A stretch of 64,000 bases of DNA from Ensifer oleiphilus (GTDB lineage Bacteria; Pseudomonadota; Alphaproteobacteria; Rhizobiales; Rhizobiaceae). Shown in pieces: positions 1 through 9,305 of this stretch. A program made the translations under genes and the position numbers. The stretch is from positions 204,893 to 268,892 of the forward strand of contig NZ_JABWDU010000009.1 in NCBI RefSeq assembly GCF_013371465.1, read 5' to 3'. A model generated the notes under the pieces. It was not told where the DNA came from, did not search any database, and saw only the letters and a program-made list of their open reading frames with translations. Position 1 is the stretch's first letter; every line of letters starts with the position of its first letter.

Positions 1-20
1 ACCATGACCAGTGTCCCCCC

Positions 21-92
21 CAAAGCATGTCGCGGGAAAGTGTGCCGCGGTCTTGCGATAACGACATGCGTGAAAACAGGCTTTAGCGGCCG
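21..92. repeat. Intergenic repeat element, copy 1
   Basis: This stretch matches positions 29528-29598 over about 70 bp with roughly nine differences. The shared core is GCGATAACGACATG flanked by AAGCATGTCGCG and GTGAAAACA. It lies downstream of the broken MltF-like gene. From memory, elements of this kind are scattered between genes in Ensifer and Rhizobium genomes; the function is not known to me. The rest of 1-204 holds no gene I can support. Confidence 0.65.
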
Positions 93-204
93 GCCCTAAC
101 GAGGCGCATTGCGTCCCACGGCGTTGCCGCCATATCATCCATCTAGCTCTCTTATCCCGATCGTCAAGAACGCCGCCGGCTACTCAAGCAGAGGTGATGC
201 CATT

Positions 205-1658
205 CTACTGTGCGCTGGCGTCCGACGCATCCGGCGATCTTGCCGCCGACGCTTCCTTGGCGTGTTCCGCCAAAAGCCCGTAGGCGACATAGTACTTGTA
301 GATATTGCTGACATATTGAACCGTCTCGCGCCCGACGATCTCGGCGGCGGCATTTTCGACATTGCCGAACCAGAGGTCAGGATCGAGCCCCATGTCTTTT
401 GCCTTCGCCCGAAACTTGCGCAGGTTTCCCGGTCCGGCGTTATAGGCTGCAAATGCAAAGAGGAGCTGATCGCGCGGCGTGATCTGCGGGTCGTTGATAT
501 AAACATCAACAAGATGTCTTAGATATTTCGACCCCGCCTCGACGTTGCGATCCTGATCCTTGTCGATCCCCTTGATGCCGACAGACTTGTCGGCCGCCGT
601 CGATGGCAGCAGTTGCATGACGCCGACTGCACCGCGCGGGCTTCGCCTGGACTGATCGAGCTGTGACTCCTGATAGCCTTGCGCCATCAGCATGAGGAGT
701 CGAAGGCGTATGTGCCGCCATGCTTGCGGAAGATCTCTACCAGGTTCTGGAAGCGCTCGACATCAGCCGGCGCATAGGCGCGCTTCAGCATCTTGTCGCT
801 CTTGTAATAGGAGTTCTTCAGGATATTGCCGAATGTCGTGCCGATGCGATGCGTCTTGACGAAGGAACCGAGCGTGGCTTTCAGCTTTGGGCTGTCCTTG
901 CGAATTGCCCAGGCGATCTGTCCGTGGTCCGACACCAGGATGTCGTCCCGTATCTTGAGATCGCCAAAGACCGTCGCCCAGATGTCGGCCTTGTACTTAT
1001 CGACAACAGTCCACGGTAGCGGGCCGGCGTTGATCATCTCGAGCACGTCTTCGTCCTCAAGGTTTTCGTCGATGTCCTTGATCGATATCGGCGCACGGCC
1101 TGCCTTGACGAAGCCTTCGCTCAAGGCAGCCAGGTGCTCATAGTAGCTGCTTGATTTACGGACGCGGACCTCCTGTCCGCTGAGATCGTCCAAACTTGCA
1201 ATCGCCGGCGCAGACGGCCCCGTTACCAGCACTTCCTTGGCCTCATCGAACAGGGGGGCGGTAAAATCGACCCTGGCGAGCCTTGCCTCGGTTATCGTGA
1301 GGTTGCCCATCACGATATCGCCGCGCCCGTCTTCCAGCGCTGTCAGGAGACGCGATCGAGATACGGGCACAAAGGCGACGCGAATTTTCTCGATCTCCTT
1401 CTTCCGCGCCGCATTCAGCTCTTTCTCCAAGGCAGTCCCGAACTCCACGGCCGTGCCAAACTGCCGGCCGCGATCGATGAAGTAGATGGTCTTGCTGAAC
1501 GGAACGAGAATGCGAACGAGGCGTCGCTTCTCCATGTCGTCGAGATCGCCCAGATGCGGGGCGGTGATCGCCTGGAATGTGCTTTCGTTCGATTGTGCCC
1601 ATGAAGGTCCAATCCCCGCCACTGCGAAGAGCAGAACAAGCAGTGCCAGCCGTCTCAT
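205..1658 (-). pseudogene. MltF-like membrane-bound lytic transglycosylase, split by a frameshift
   Basis: The 5' part (1658 down to 687) encodes a signal peptide (cleavage near residue 21, after SWA) and a family-3 periplasmic solute-binding domain. The 3' part (693 down to 205) encodes a lytic transglycosylase SLT domain with the catalytic Glu in GYQES, then RGAVGVMQL and AAYNAGP. MltF proteins carry these two domains in this order in one chain of about 480 residues, and they cleave peptidoglycan glycan strands in the periplasm. Here the first frame ends at TYAFDSSC just as the second begins at MLMAQGYQES. Adding one C in the TCC/TCA run (plus-strand 694-699) restores DSLMLMAQGYQES. The gene follows the MscS gene by 25 bp on the same strand. 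Whether the indel is a real mutation or a sequencing error cannot be told from one sequence. Confidence 0.8.
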
Positions 1659-1683
1659 CTTGGCCTCCCCAGCCCGAAAAAAC

Positions 1684-3828
1684 TTACTCCTGCGGAGCGC
1701 CCTCGCCGAGCGCTATCGCGGCATTCTTCTTGGCGATGGCGTCGCGCGTCGCAGCGGCGGCAGCCGAATGCTGTTCGTCGCCAGCCACCTGCACCGTTGG
1801 CGACGCGAAGGAGATGCCGTTCTTGTCGAAGGCCTCCTTGATCATCGCCTGTGCCCGGCGCCGGATCTGGGTTTGATGCCCCGGCTTCGTCGTCATGGCA
1901 AAGCTCAAGCTGATGCCGTAGTCGCCGAAAGTCTCGACGCCCTTCATCTTGACCGTCTCGATAATCATCGGCCCCAGTTCCGGATCCTCAAGAAGCTCCG
2001 CCCCGATGCCCTTCACCACCTTCTTCACCTTGGCGATGTCAGCGTCGTAGGAAACGTTGATCAAGAACTTGTCGATCACCCAGTCACGGCTCATGTTTTG
2101 AACGGCACCAAGGGAGCCGAATGGCACGGTGAAGACCGGACCGCGATGATGCCTGAGCCTCACCGAGCGTATGCTGAAGGATTCGACAGTGCCCTTGTAG
2201 CTGCCGCTCTGAATATACTCCCCGATGCGGAAAGCGTCATCCGTCATGTAGAAGATCCCGCTGATCACATCCTTGACGAGCGTCTGGGAACCAAAGCCGA
2301 TGGCAACGCCGAAAACGCCGGCGCCGGCGATCAGCGGGCCAATCTGCACGCCAAGGCCCGAAAGGACCATCAACACCGCGACGACCAGAATGAAGGCTGC
2401 AAGGAAATTGCGCAGGATCGGCATCAGCGTCAGCAGGCGGGTGTTGCGGGCACGTTGAGCCGGGTCCGTCGTTTCACAGGCGGCATGCTTGACGCGAAGG
2501 CTGATCAGGCTCTTCGCCAACTGCCAGATCAGATCAGCCGCCAGCAGGATGACGATACCGGCAAGCACACCACGGAAAATCCGATTGAAGACATCGTCCT
2601 GGACCATCATCGATGCGTTGACGCGGAAGACAAGCGCAAGCCAACCCGCGGCCAAGGCGATGATCACCAGCCTGGCGCCGCGCTCGATCAACACGTTGCG
2701 CATCACGCGGATGTCGTCGTCTGCCGACGTGTCGAGCATCGTCCTGGCGAAGGCGCTGGTGAAACGCAGGAGCGGCGGCAAGCCGATGATGTAGAGACCG
2801 ATCCAGAACAGAACCCGCAGGTCCGCCACCCACAGCAGCCACAACAGCACGAGAAATGCCACCATCATGATATTGCCGACGACACGGCGCGAGCCCGTGG
2901 TAACGCCCGCAGGTCGCCGCAGCACGGTCAGGATCGCAAGCGCAAGCACGATAAGACCGAGAACAGCGGCAATAAAATCGCGAACGTCCGGGGAGACCGA
3001 AAGGGCGGTCATGGCATCGCCGATACCCCATATGCCGGCGGCGACGCAAATTATCGCCGCTGACGAGCGATACCAGAACCGTGCACCCTCAGCCGTCAGT
3101 GAAAAATAGCCGGTTCGGCCGGACGGATCCGTCGCATCGGCCGGCCCACCCGACAGCACGGCGGAAGCGATGGTGATCAACAGGCGAGCCCCGATCCAGG
3201 CAACCAGGAGCGGCGCGATGGTCTTCTCGAGCCGCGAGGGCCAGTCGGCCACGGCGAGAACGGTGGTCGTGGCAATCGCAAAGACGAGCAGCGGCAATAC
3301 CTTGACGAGCATCGAGCGCGCAGGCCCGGTCAACTGCGTGGAACTCAATGTCCGTCTCAGCAAATAGCGCAGCAGGTATTCGGCGCCGTAACCGATCAAC
3401 AGGATGAAGAAGAAACCTTTGAGGATCGGCGAAGAGCCGTGGTTTTCCATTTCCCCCATGAGGCGGGCGCGCGCTGCGTGGAATTCGGGAGCGATGCGAG
3501 GGATCGCGTTCGTGATGCCGGCCATATGGCGACGGAGTTCAGCCGTCCAGCGCGCCGCAAACCCGCTCGCCGGCGCCGCATCTGCTGGTGCCGCCGTCTC
3601 AGGCGTCGTACCGGCGGGCGTCGCTGGCCGTTTGGTGGCCAGCCATTGCCGGACCTCGGGATCGTCCAGCAATTCGATCAGTTGCTGCACTTTTGCCGGT
3701 TCGGTGGCCGGTGCCGCGCCTTGGGTCTGGGCTTGGCCCACGGACATGAACCCAAGGAATATCGTCAAGAAAGCGAGCATACGGGGCATCAGCCCCCAGA
3801 CTGCAAGCGACAACCTGATACCGATCAT
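1684..3828 (-). CDS. MscS-family mechanosensitive ion channel with extended N-terminal membrane domain
   Basis: About 714 residues, much longer than the 286-residue E. coli MscS. There is an N-terminal signal-like segment, a hydrophilic stretch rich in Ala/Pro, then roughly ten hydrophobic segments. The MscS core starts near residue 495, with the glycine/alanine pore helix AGAGVFGVAIGFGSQTLVKD, followed by the beta domain and a C-terminal cytoplasmic part ending near residue 690. The family gates ions and small solutes under hypo-osmotic membrane tension in the inner membrane. I prefer the ATG at 3828 to the ATG at 3837, because the GGGGG ribosome site lies only 2 nt from the latter and 11 nt from the former. 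It probably forms an operon with the MltF-like gene. Such long MscS relatives also include MscK/MscM-like types; the substrate is not predictable. Confidence 0.88.
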   Translation of the reverse strand: MIGIRLSLAVWGLMPRMLAFLTIFLGFMSVGQAQTQGAAPATEPAKVQQLIELLDDPEVRQWLATKRPATPAGTTPETAAPADAAPASGFAARWTAELRRHMAGITNAIPRIAPEFHAARARLMGEMENHGSSPILKGFFFILLIGYGAEYLLRYLLRRTLSSTQLTGPARSMLVKVLPLLVFAIATTTVLAVADWPSRLEKTIAPLLVAWIGARLLITIASAVLSGGPADATDPSGRTGYFSLTAEGARFWYRSSAAIICVAAGIWGIGDAMTALSVSPDVRDFIAAVLGLIVLALAILTVLRRPAGVTTGSRRVVGNIMMVAFLVLLWLLWVADLRVLFWIGLYIIGLPPLLRFTSAFARTMLDTSADDDIRVMRNVLIERGARLVIIALAAGWLALVFRVNASMMVQDDVFNRIFRGVLAGIVILLAADLIWQLAKSLISLRVKHAACETTDPAQRARNTRLLTLMPILRNFLAAFILVVAVLMVLSGLGVQIGPLIAGAGVFGVAIGFGSQTLVKDVISGIFYMTDDAFRIGEYIQSGSYKGTVESFSIRSVRLRHHRGPVFTVPFGSLGAVQNMSRDWVIDKFLINVSYDADIAKVKKVVKGIGAELLEDPELGPMIIETVKMKGVETFGDYGISLSFAMTTKPGHQTQIRRRAQAMIKEAFDKNGISFASPTVQVAGDEQHSAAAAATRDAIAKKNAAIALGEGAPQE

Positions 3829-3946
3829 GCTGAACATTCCCCCAGCGATCGGCGGAGTGCCGACCGATTCCTGCCCTCATCCGCACAAACGCTAACACAG
3901 TCCCCTACGTTTATGCCAACGTCCGTTTCCGATGCACCTTTGCGGA

Positions 3947-6541
3947 TCAACGACGACGGAAACCGCCGCCACCACCGCCATGAAATCCGCCTCCGCCTCC
4001 GCCTCCGTGAAAACCACCACCGCCGGAGAGCCCGCCTCCACCATGAAAGCCACCGCCGCCAAATCCACCACCGCCACCGCCAAACCCGCCGGGACGATCA
4101 AAACCACCGCCGCCGTAGCCGCCACCACTCGGGAAATTCAACGGACGCTGGTTGTATGACTGATGCTCAAAGGAGCGCTGATTACCGATCTGGCGCCCGG
4201 CACGGTCGATCGCCAGATGGTCGGGCGCGCGGTTGCCGATCGCGTTTCCGCCGCCCGTGGCAAGACGGTTGTCGCTGCGCCTGTTCAGGTTCTGCGCTGC
4301 GTCCGGGTGCTGGGTCGCGAACTGCTGGCCGGTCTTCTTTGCATCCTGGATCGATGGCTTTTGCACCGGTTGCCATCCGTCCGGCGTATGCTTCTGCCAT
4401 TGGCCGTCATCGCGGCGATAGACGTTGCCGTCGCGTCCGGCGTAGACGTCGCCGCCCTTGCCGCCGGCGACAAAGCCGTGATTGCCGTCGGAGGTGCGCC
4501 AATGGGCACCGGCACCGCCGGCCGTTGAGCCGCCACTGATGCGTGCAAAGTCCGAACCGTGCTTGACCGCAGCCGTCCCCCAGCTGCCATAGACATTTTG
4601 GCCGCCGCGCGCGATCGCCGCGTTACCGGTGCGAGGATTGTAGGCGGCAACGAAACCGCGCTCACCCGCAGGGCCATAGCCAGCCGCGCCACGGATATAG
4701 GTGCCGGTACGAGGATTGTAGGCAGCGCCTGCAGCGATGCCGCGGTAAGGACCATAGGCATAGCCGTAGCGACCGAATGTGCCGACCGCCGGATTGTAGA
4801 ATGCGCCGACACCATAGGTAACCGGCCGCGGATAATAGGGATAGTAGCCCCCGGCCCAGCCGTAGTCCCAATAGTCGTCATAGTACCAGCCGGTGCCGTA
4901 GACGAACGTATCCCAGGCGAGATAGGCGCCGAGGTAACCCATGGTATATCCTACCCAAACCGCGTCGGGCTCGGTTTCGTAAATGCGGACATAGGTGGCA
5001 TTGTAGACCGGCGACGACGGCGGGATCGTGTAGACCTCATCCGGCACGGCCTTCGCCACGGCGAAAGGCCCTGTCGGCGTATCACCGACAAACCAGACCC
5101 CGTCCTTCAGCACGAAATATTTGTCGGCGACCTTGATCACCGTCTCATTGGTATTGACGGCATAGGTGAGCGACGTTCCGTCGATCTCCTCGAATTTCGG
5201 GTCGCCGCTATAGGCGACGTCAACCTTGACCGAACCGTCCAGCGAGACGCGCGCTTTCTCGGGGATGCTCGCCTTCAGCCTGGCTTCGGCATTCTCCGAG
5301 GTGCCAGGAACAGACGAGCGGACGGTGTAATAGGTGGCATCCTCCGGGATGTTCTGGAAATCCTGCGGAAGATTGGGGGTGGCGAAGGTCCAGGGGCCAT
5401 CAAGCGACGCGGCAGAGAACCAGCGGCCCGAAACGAGCACGTACCAGTTCGAGTCCGCAGGCAAATAGAAAACGTCGCTCTCCGTGTTCGTCGCAATCTT
5501 CAGCGCGGTCCCCGGCACCGGTTCAAGCCTCGGCTCACCGTTGAAGACGATCAACTCCGACGGTTTGTCGGAATAGACGATCTTTGGCGTTACACCCTCC
5601 CCGGAGGCAAGCGGGATTGCCGCCTTCGCATCCTTCCAGTTGTCATCGTCGGGCAACTTACCGAAGAGATCGGGCAGCGCGGTCGCGGGCTGCCAGCCAT
5701 TCGACAGGTCCTTCGACTGAAGCCATGCCTTTTCGTTGCGCAGGTAGTAGGGGCTGTCGGCGTCGAGCTTGAACAGATCCCAATTGGTGTTGACGGCAAA
5801 GGAAAGGCCTTGAACGCCTTTGACCGGCGCGAACACCGCCTTGCCGTCCGTCTGGACAAGCAGCGCCGGCTCCTTGCTGACATAGATCGGCGGCGGATCG
5901 GCTTTCAGCCCCTCGACGTTGCCGAGCCGTTCATAGTCGGCAAGGCTTGCGGTCAGCTTGTCCTCCGACAGCGTTATCGTGCCGACAGGCATCAACTTGC
6001 CGACGTCCAATGCCAGGTCGGCGAGTTCCTGCCGATCGAGAACCGAGAAGTTGATTTCGTCGACCTTGATGTCGGAGACGATCACCTCGTTCGAACCACT
6101 ATCCGTCACGGTCTTGCCCGTCACCCCGATGACACCGAAGATCGGCTTGGCATCGTCGGACTGCTTGTACTCGGCAGCGATCAGGGCATCGAGATCGGTA
6201 AAATCCTTCCAGGCGTTAACCTGCGGTTGGTGGAGCGTGATCGTCGCCCCCTTGTCGGTCTTGTAGGCGCGCGGCCATCCGAGACCTTTCGGATCTGCAT
6301 CGCTCAGGTATTTGCCGCTGACGAAGCCATCCTTTCCCTCGAAGCTGACGGCGCACCAGGTGCCGGCATCGTCACATTCCTTGACGTCGACCTGGCCGCC
6401 CTCGTCTATCGTTCCCATGCTGGCGAACCCGGTGCCCGGACCGGCCCGAAAGTTGACCGACGCCGTCGTCGTGGCCGGACCTGCCCACGCTGGAGCGGAA
6501 GCAATGGCGAGCAGGGTCAGGGTGAAGCTTGTTGCGCGCAT
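3947..6541 (-). CDS. Large secreted protein: SH3-like domain, three internal repeats, Gly-rich tail
   Basis: About 864 residues with a clear signal peptide (MRATSFTLTLLA...APAWA). Residues 22-80 resemble a bacterial SH3 domain (SVNFRAGPGTGFASMG). Three imperfect repeats follow near residues 235-310, 335-410 and 447-515, each with the pattern A-x-NT, a Tyr/Phe-rich strand and a W-F or W-L step followed by G-P-[WF] in two of them. Then come a Tyr/Trp-rich segment, YNPRTG/YNPAVG repeats, and a tail of FHGGGG/GFGGGG units ending in RRR. The layout suggests a cell-envelope or matrix protein; no enzyme motif is visible. The start at 6541 is preceded by a GGAG site; the frame is open further upstream, but that part runs through the regulatory element at 6643-6659. 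Related proteins occur next to sulfatase genes in other proteobacteria, as far as I recall. Function unknown. Confidence 0.78.
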   Translation of the reverse strand: MRATSFTLTLLAIASAPAWAGPATTTASVNFRAGPGTGFASMGTIDEGGQVDVKECDDAGTWCAVSFEGKDGFVSGKYLSDADPKGLGWPRAYKTDKGATITLHQPQVNAWKDFTDLDALIAAEYKQSDDAKPIFGVIGVTGKTVTDSGSNEVIVSDIKVDEINFSVLDRQELADLALDVGKLMPVGTITLSEDKLTASLADYERLGNVEGLKADPPPIYVSKEPALLVQTDGKAVFAPVKGVQGLSFAVNTNWDLFKLDADSPYYLRNEKAWLQSKDLSNGWQPATALPDLFGKLPDDDNWKDAKAAIPLASGEGVTPKIVYSDKPSELIVFNGEPRLEPVPGTALKIATNTESDVFYLPADSNWYVLVSGRWFSAASLDGPWTFATPNLPQDFQNIPEDATYYTVRSSVPGTSENAEARLKASIPEKARVSLDGSVKVDVAYSGDPKFEEIDGTSLTYAVNTNETVIKVADKYFVLKDGVWFVGDTPTGPFAVAKAVPDEVYTIPPSSPVYNATYVRIYETEPDAVWVGYTMGYLGAYLAWDTFVYGTGWYYDDYWDYGWAGGYYPYYPRPVTYGVGAFYNPAVGTFGRYGYAYGPYRGIAAGAAYNPRTGTYIRGAAGYGPAGERGFVAAYNPRTGNAAIARGGQNVYGSWGTAAVKHGSDFARISGGSTAGGAGAHWRTSDGNHGFVAGGKGGDVYAGRDGNVYRRDDGQWQKHTPDGWQPVQKPSIQDAKKTGQQFATQHPDAAQNLNRRSDNRLATGGGNAIGNRAPDHLAIDRAGRQIGNQRSFEHQSYNQRPLNFPSGGGYGGGGFDRPGGFGGGGGGFGGGGFHGGGGLSGGGGFHGGGGGGGFHGGGGGGFRRR

Positions 6542-6642
6542 CTCGCATCTCCGACGTGGTCGAAACTGTCTTATTGCCCGCGGGTTTATCCTCGGGTCAG
6601 GCCCACATTCTTCAACACAATCGCTCCGGCCCGATCCGGCGC

Positions 6643-6659
6643 AAGTACGTAACAGTAAC
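6643..6659 (-). promoter_or_regulatory. GTWAC-GTTAC element, site a (SH3/Gly-rich gene)
   Basis: The minus strand reads GTTACTGTTACGTACTT, which differs from the window consensus GTWACTGTTACGTACTT at no position. It ends 102 bp upstream of the ATG at 6541 and points toward it. A further GTAAC lies at 6667-6671 (plus strand). The same element occurs at five other places in this window. Likely an operator or activator site; the binding protein is unknown. Confidence 0.7.
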
Positions 6660-6810
6660 AACGTGCGTAACTTTGGGCCTGCCTGGGCGCGTAGCGGCTC
6701 GTTCAGGAGCAATTATCCGTGTATTGGCGCCTAGTGATTGCATCGAGTCATTTATTCGAGCAAACTCATATGTATGATTTGGTGACGCCCTACATGCGGA
6801 GGATACACAC

Positions 6811-7269
6811 GTGAACACGAAAGCACCCAGCCAGATTGATGTCTTTGTCGGTTCCCGCGTCAGGATGCGTCGGTTGATGGCCGGGTTGAGCCAGGAAAAA
6901 CTGGCGGATGGACTCGGAATCACCTTCCAGCAGGTCCAGAAATACGAAAAAGGCACGAATCGCATCGGTGCCAGCCGGCTACAGGCAATAGCCGACGTTC
7001 TCGGCGTTCACCCAAGCTTCTTCTTCCAGGAAGGCGAAGAGGGCGCAACCCCGCGGGCGGGCCTTGGCGATGTGCGCGAACCCAACGAGATCTCGTCTTT
7101 CGTTTCGTCGAAAGAGGGGATTGCGCTCAACCGCGCGTTCCTGAAGATCACCGACCCGGTCCTGCGCAAGAAGATCATCTCGCTGGTCGCGGCTGTCGCA
7201 CAGACGCCCGAGGCAGAAGCTGTCGCAGCCCATGGCGGCGCGACGCACGCCCCTGACCTCCACGGATAG
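6811..7269 (+). CDS. Xre-family HTH regulator, PraR/PhrR type
   Basis: 152 residues. An N-terminal lambda-repressor-like helix-turn-helix covers residues 12-70 (VGSRVRMRRL, LSQEKLADGLGITFQQVQKY, KGTNRIGASRL), followed by SFFF and a poorly conserved C-terminal half. The GITFQQVQKYEKGTNR signature is typical of the rhizobial PraR/PhrR/SinR-like group, which controls quorum sensing, biofilm and stress genes in other rhizobia. The gene is preceded by the GGAGGA ribosome site (spacing about 8) and is 29 bp upstream of the SARP-type regulator in the same direction, so the two may be cotranscribed. Its targets here are not evident. It may be an extra paralog rather than PraR itself. Confidence 0.85.
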   Translation: MNTKAPSQIDVFVGSRVRMRRLMAGLSQEKLADGLGITFQQVQKYEKGTNRIGASRLQAIADVLGVHPSFFFQEGEEGATPRAGLGDVREPNEISSFVSSKEGIALNRAFLKITDPVLRKKIISLVAAVAQTPEAEAVAAHGGATHAPDLHG

Positions 7270-7298
7270 GCACGACCGGTTGCCGATGAGATAGCCAG

Positions 7299-9170
7299 AT
7301 GAAATTTCGTTTGCAGACCCTCGGACGGTTACGTCTCGTCGATGAAGACGAGTGCGATGTCGCCTTCCCCGAAAAGGGTCTGCTCATTCTCGCTCAGGCA
7401 ATCGCCGGCGGCCATCGCGAGCAATCCCGCAACGATGTGGCCAAGCTCCTATGGAACGAAGTCGTTCCGAGCCAGGCCTTCGTCAATCTGCGCAAGACGA
7501 TATCCCGCGTCACCGCGCGGCAGGAGGAACTCGGCCACACGTTCCTCAGTTTTTCGCCATCGACCGTCCGGATGGAGCCGGATGCAATTGCGAGCGACCT
7601 CGACGACATCGTCGGGAACGACGATCAGGATGCGTTATCGCGTTTCCGATGGGCAGCTGAAAAATTCCGCGACGATTTCCTCAAGGATCTGAAATCGCAG
7701 GGCCAGGCGCTGCGCGACTGGATCGCCCAGCAACGCGCCGATCATGCCGCTCTCCTGCGTGAGACCCTGATCAATGCGGCCGAGAAGGCCTCCGGTCCGG
7801 ACCGGAGGCTCGTCAGGTCTACTGCCGTCAAGCTTCTGGAGAGAAGCCCGGAAGACGACGACGTTCGCAAGATCCTCGAGACTGCCCTGGCATTGGAGGG
7901 GCGGCAATATGATGCGCGCCTGCTGCAGAGGGGTAGTCCGCAACCTATGCCTGCCACGGCGGCGCCATTGCCTGTCGCTGCCAATGCGCCGCTGGCGGAG
8001 ATTATGGGCGACATGCGCCCGCCGCGCGTGGTGTTGCTGCCGCCAGGCGCCGGCAATGCCGACGCGACGGCAACACTGTTTGCTCATTCCCTGATCGAGG
8101 ACGTCACCATCGGCCTTTGCGCACTTCGCTCGGTTTCGGTGATCGCACCCTACACGGCCGCCCAGATCAGCCTGCAGGCAGACAAGGCCAGCACCTACGA
8201 ACAACACGCCATCAGCTACATCCTCGATACCCGCCTGACCAATGAGGGCAGCCGCCAGACGCTGTTTACGCAGCTCATCTTCTTTGCCAACGACGAAGTG
8301 ATCTGGGCCGACCGCTTCACGCTCGATGACCGCGGGTTGATGAAGTCGCGCCAGGAGATCGCGCGACAGATCGCATTCGCCATCGCCAGTCAGGTCGAGC
8401 GCAACGAGACGATGCGCAAGACCTACGAAGGCAATGGCGGCTCCTATCGCAGTTACCTGCTCGGCCAGCGCTACCTCAAGCAGCTCAATCTGCCGGAGGT
8501 GCGGCGCGCCCGGAAAAGTTTCCGCGAGGCGCTCACCCAGAATGCCGATCTGGCTCCGGCCATGAGCGGGCTTGCACGCAGTTACTTCGTCGAGTGGCTT
8601 TTGACCGCCCGCGGCGACAGCGAACTCCTGGCTCTTGCCGAACAGCACGCGCGGGATGCGATTGCCATCGACGATACGCTCGCGGCCGGCTACCGCGAAC
8701 TTGGTGTCGTCAAACTTTACAGCCGACAATTCGACGAGAGCATCGAATTCCATGAGAGGGCCGAAGCGCTCAGCCCGCAGCACGCCAATGTGATTGCGAG
8801 CTACGCCGATACGCTCGTGCAGGCCTCACGGCCGGATGGCGGCCTGCGAAAGATCGAAACGGCGATCAATCTCAACCCGATCGCTCCGGACGAGTATTTC
8901 TGGACGGCGGCCGGTGCCTGCTATTCGCTTGGTCAATACGATCAGGCCCTTGCCTACATCGATCGAATGCGCGACCCCACTCCCGCCGATCGGCTGGCAG
9001 CAGCGAGTTGGGGCATGCTCGGCAATCGCAAGAAGGCAGGCCAGTACGTGCGCAAGACGTTTGAAGTTCATCCGGACTTCAACCTGGAGAAATGGATGGC
9101 GATCGTTCCGTTCCGGGAGGAGTGGCAGAAAGCCCATTACGGCGAAGGTCTGCGCAAGGCTGGTTTCTAA
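7299..9170 (+). CDS. SARP-like transcriptional regulator (winged helix + BTAD) with TPR C-terminus
   Basis: 623 residues. Residues 1-95 look like an OmpR-type winged helix of the SARP kind (LQTLGRLRL start, LLWNEVVPSQAFVNLRKTISR), followed by a helical BTAD-like segment to about 205 (FLKDLKSQGQALRDWIAQQR). Residues 225-345 resemble the TolB-like region seen beside bacterial adenylate cyclase and SARP proteins (YILDTRLTNEG, IWADRF). Residues 380-610 form TPR-like helical repeats. SARP proteins activate biosynthetic operons, and this gene sits directly upstream of a peptide/YcaO/TfuA operon in the same direction, so it is the obvious candidate regulator of that locus. No cyclase catalytic domain and no membrane segment are visible. 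DNA-binding capacity is inferred from fold resemblance, not shown. Confidence 0.8.
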   Translation: MKFRLQTLGRLRLVDEDECDVAFPEKGLLILAQAIAGGHREQSRNDVAKLLWNEVVPSQAFVNLRKTISRVTARQEELGHTFLSFSPSTVRMEPDAIASDLDDIVGNDDQDALSRFRWAAEKFRDDFLKDLKSQGQALRDWIAQQRADHAALLRETLINAAEKASGPDRRLVRSTAVKLLERSPEDDDVRKILETALALEGRQYDARLLQRGSPQPMPATAAPLPVAANAPLAEIMGDMRPPRVVLLPPGAGNADATATLFAHSLIEDVTIGLCALRSVSVIAPYTAAQISLQADKASTYEQHAISYILDTRLTNEGSRQTLFTQLIFFANDEVIWADRFTLDDRGLMKSRQEIARQIAFAIASQVERNETMRKTYEGNGGSYRSYLLGQRYLKQLNLPEVRRARKSFREALTQNADLAPAMSGLARSYFVEWLLTARGDSELLALAEQHARDAIAIDDTLAAGYRELGVVKLYSRQFDESIEFHERAEALSPQHANVIASYADTLVQASRPDGGLRKIETAINLNPIAPDEYFWTAAGACYSLGQYDQALAYIDRMRDPTPADRLAAASWGMLGNRKKAGQYVRKTFEVHPDFNLEKWMAIVPFREEWQKAHYGEGLRKAGF

Positions 9171-9171
9171 A

Positions 9172-9224
9172 CTGGAGCATCCCGCTTTCAAGTGGCTACA
9201 CTCAAGGCGGGTAAGATGCTCCAG
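9172..9224. repeat. Palindromic intergenic element
   Basis: CTGGAGCATC (9172-9181) pairs with GATGCTCCAG (9215-9224), and the interior CCCGC/GCGGG can extend the stem. It directly follows the regulator stop codon and precedes the peptide gene by about 80 bp. No T-run follows, so it is not a standard terminator. The sequence and the trailing AGAATCAAAGCGCG resemble a palindromic repeat I recall as common between rhizobial genes. It could attenuate read-through into the peptide operon. Confidence 0.6.
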
Positions 9225-9305
9225 AATCAAAGCGCGCGGAGCGTCTCCGGGCGTTCCTACGCACGGCGCTCTCGCGCAATCACATGAGGGATAAGGGGAA
9301 AATCG

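Noticed and set aside
1486..3063. 525-residue open frame on the plus strand across the MscS gene
   Set aside because: It lies antisense to a gene with clear membrane and MscS motifs, its product is rich in His/Asp/Arg/Gln of low complexity, and it has no ribosome site. High-GC antisense shadow.
3439..6652. Long plus-strand open frames opposite the Gly-rich protein gene
   Set aside because: They are the complement of GGN-rich and repeat codons, giving Arg/His/Pro-rich or repetitive products. The minus strand has the signal peptide and repeats.
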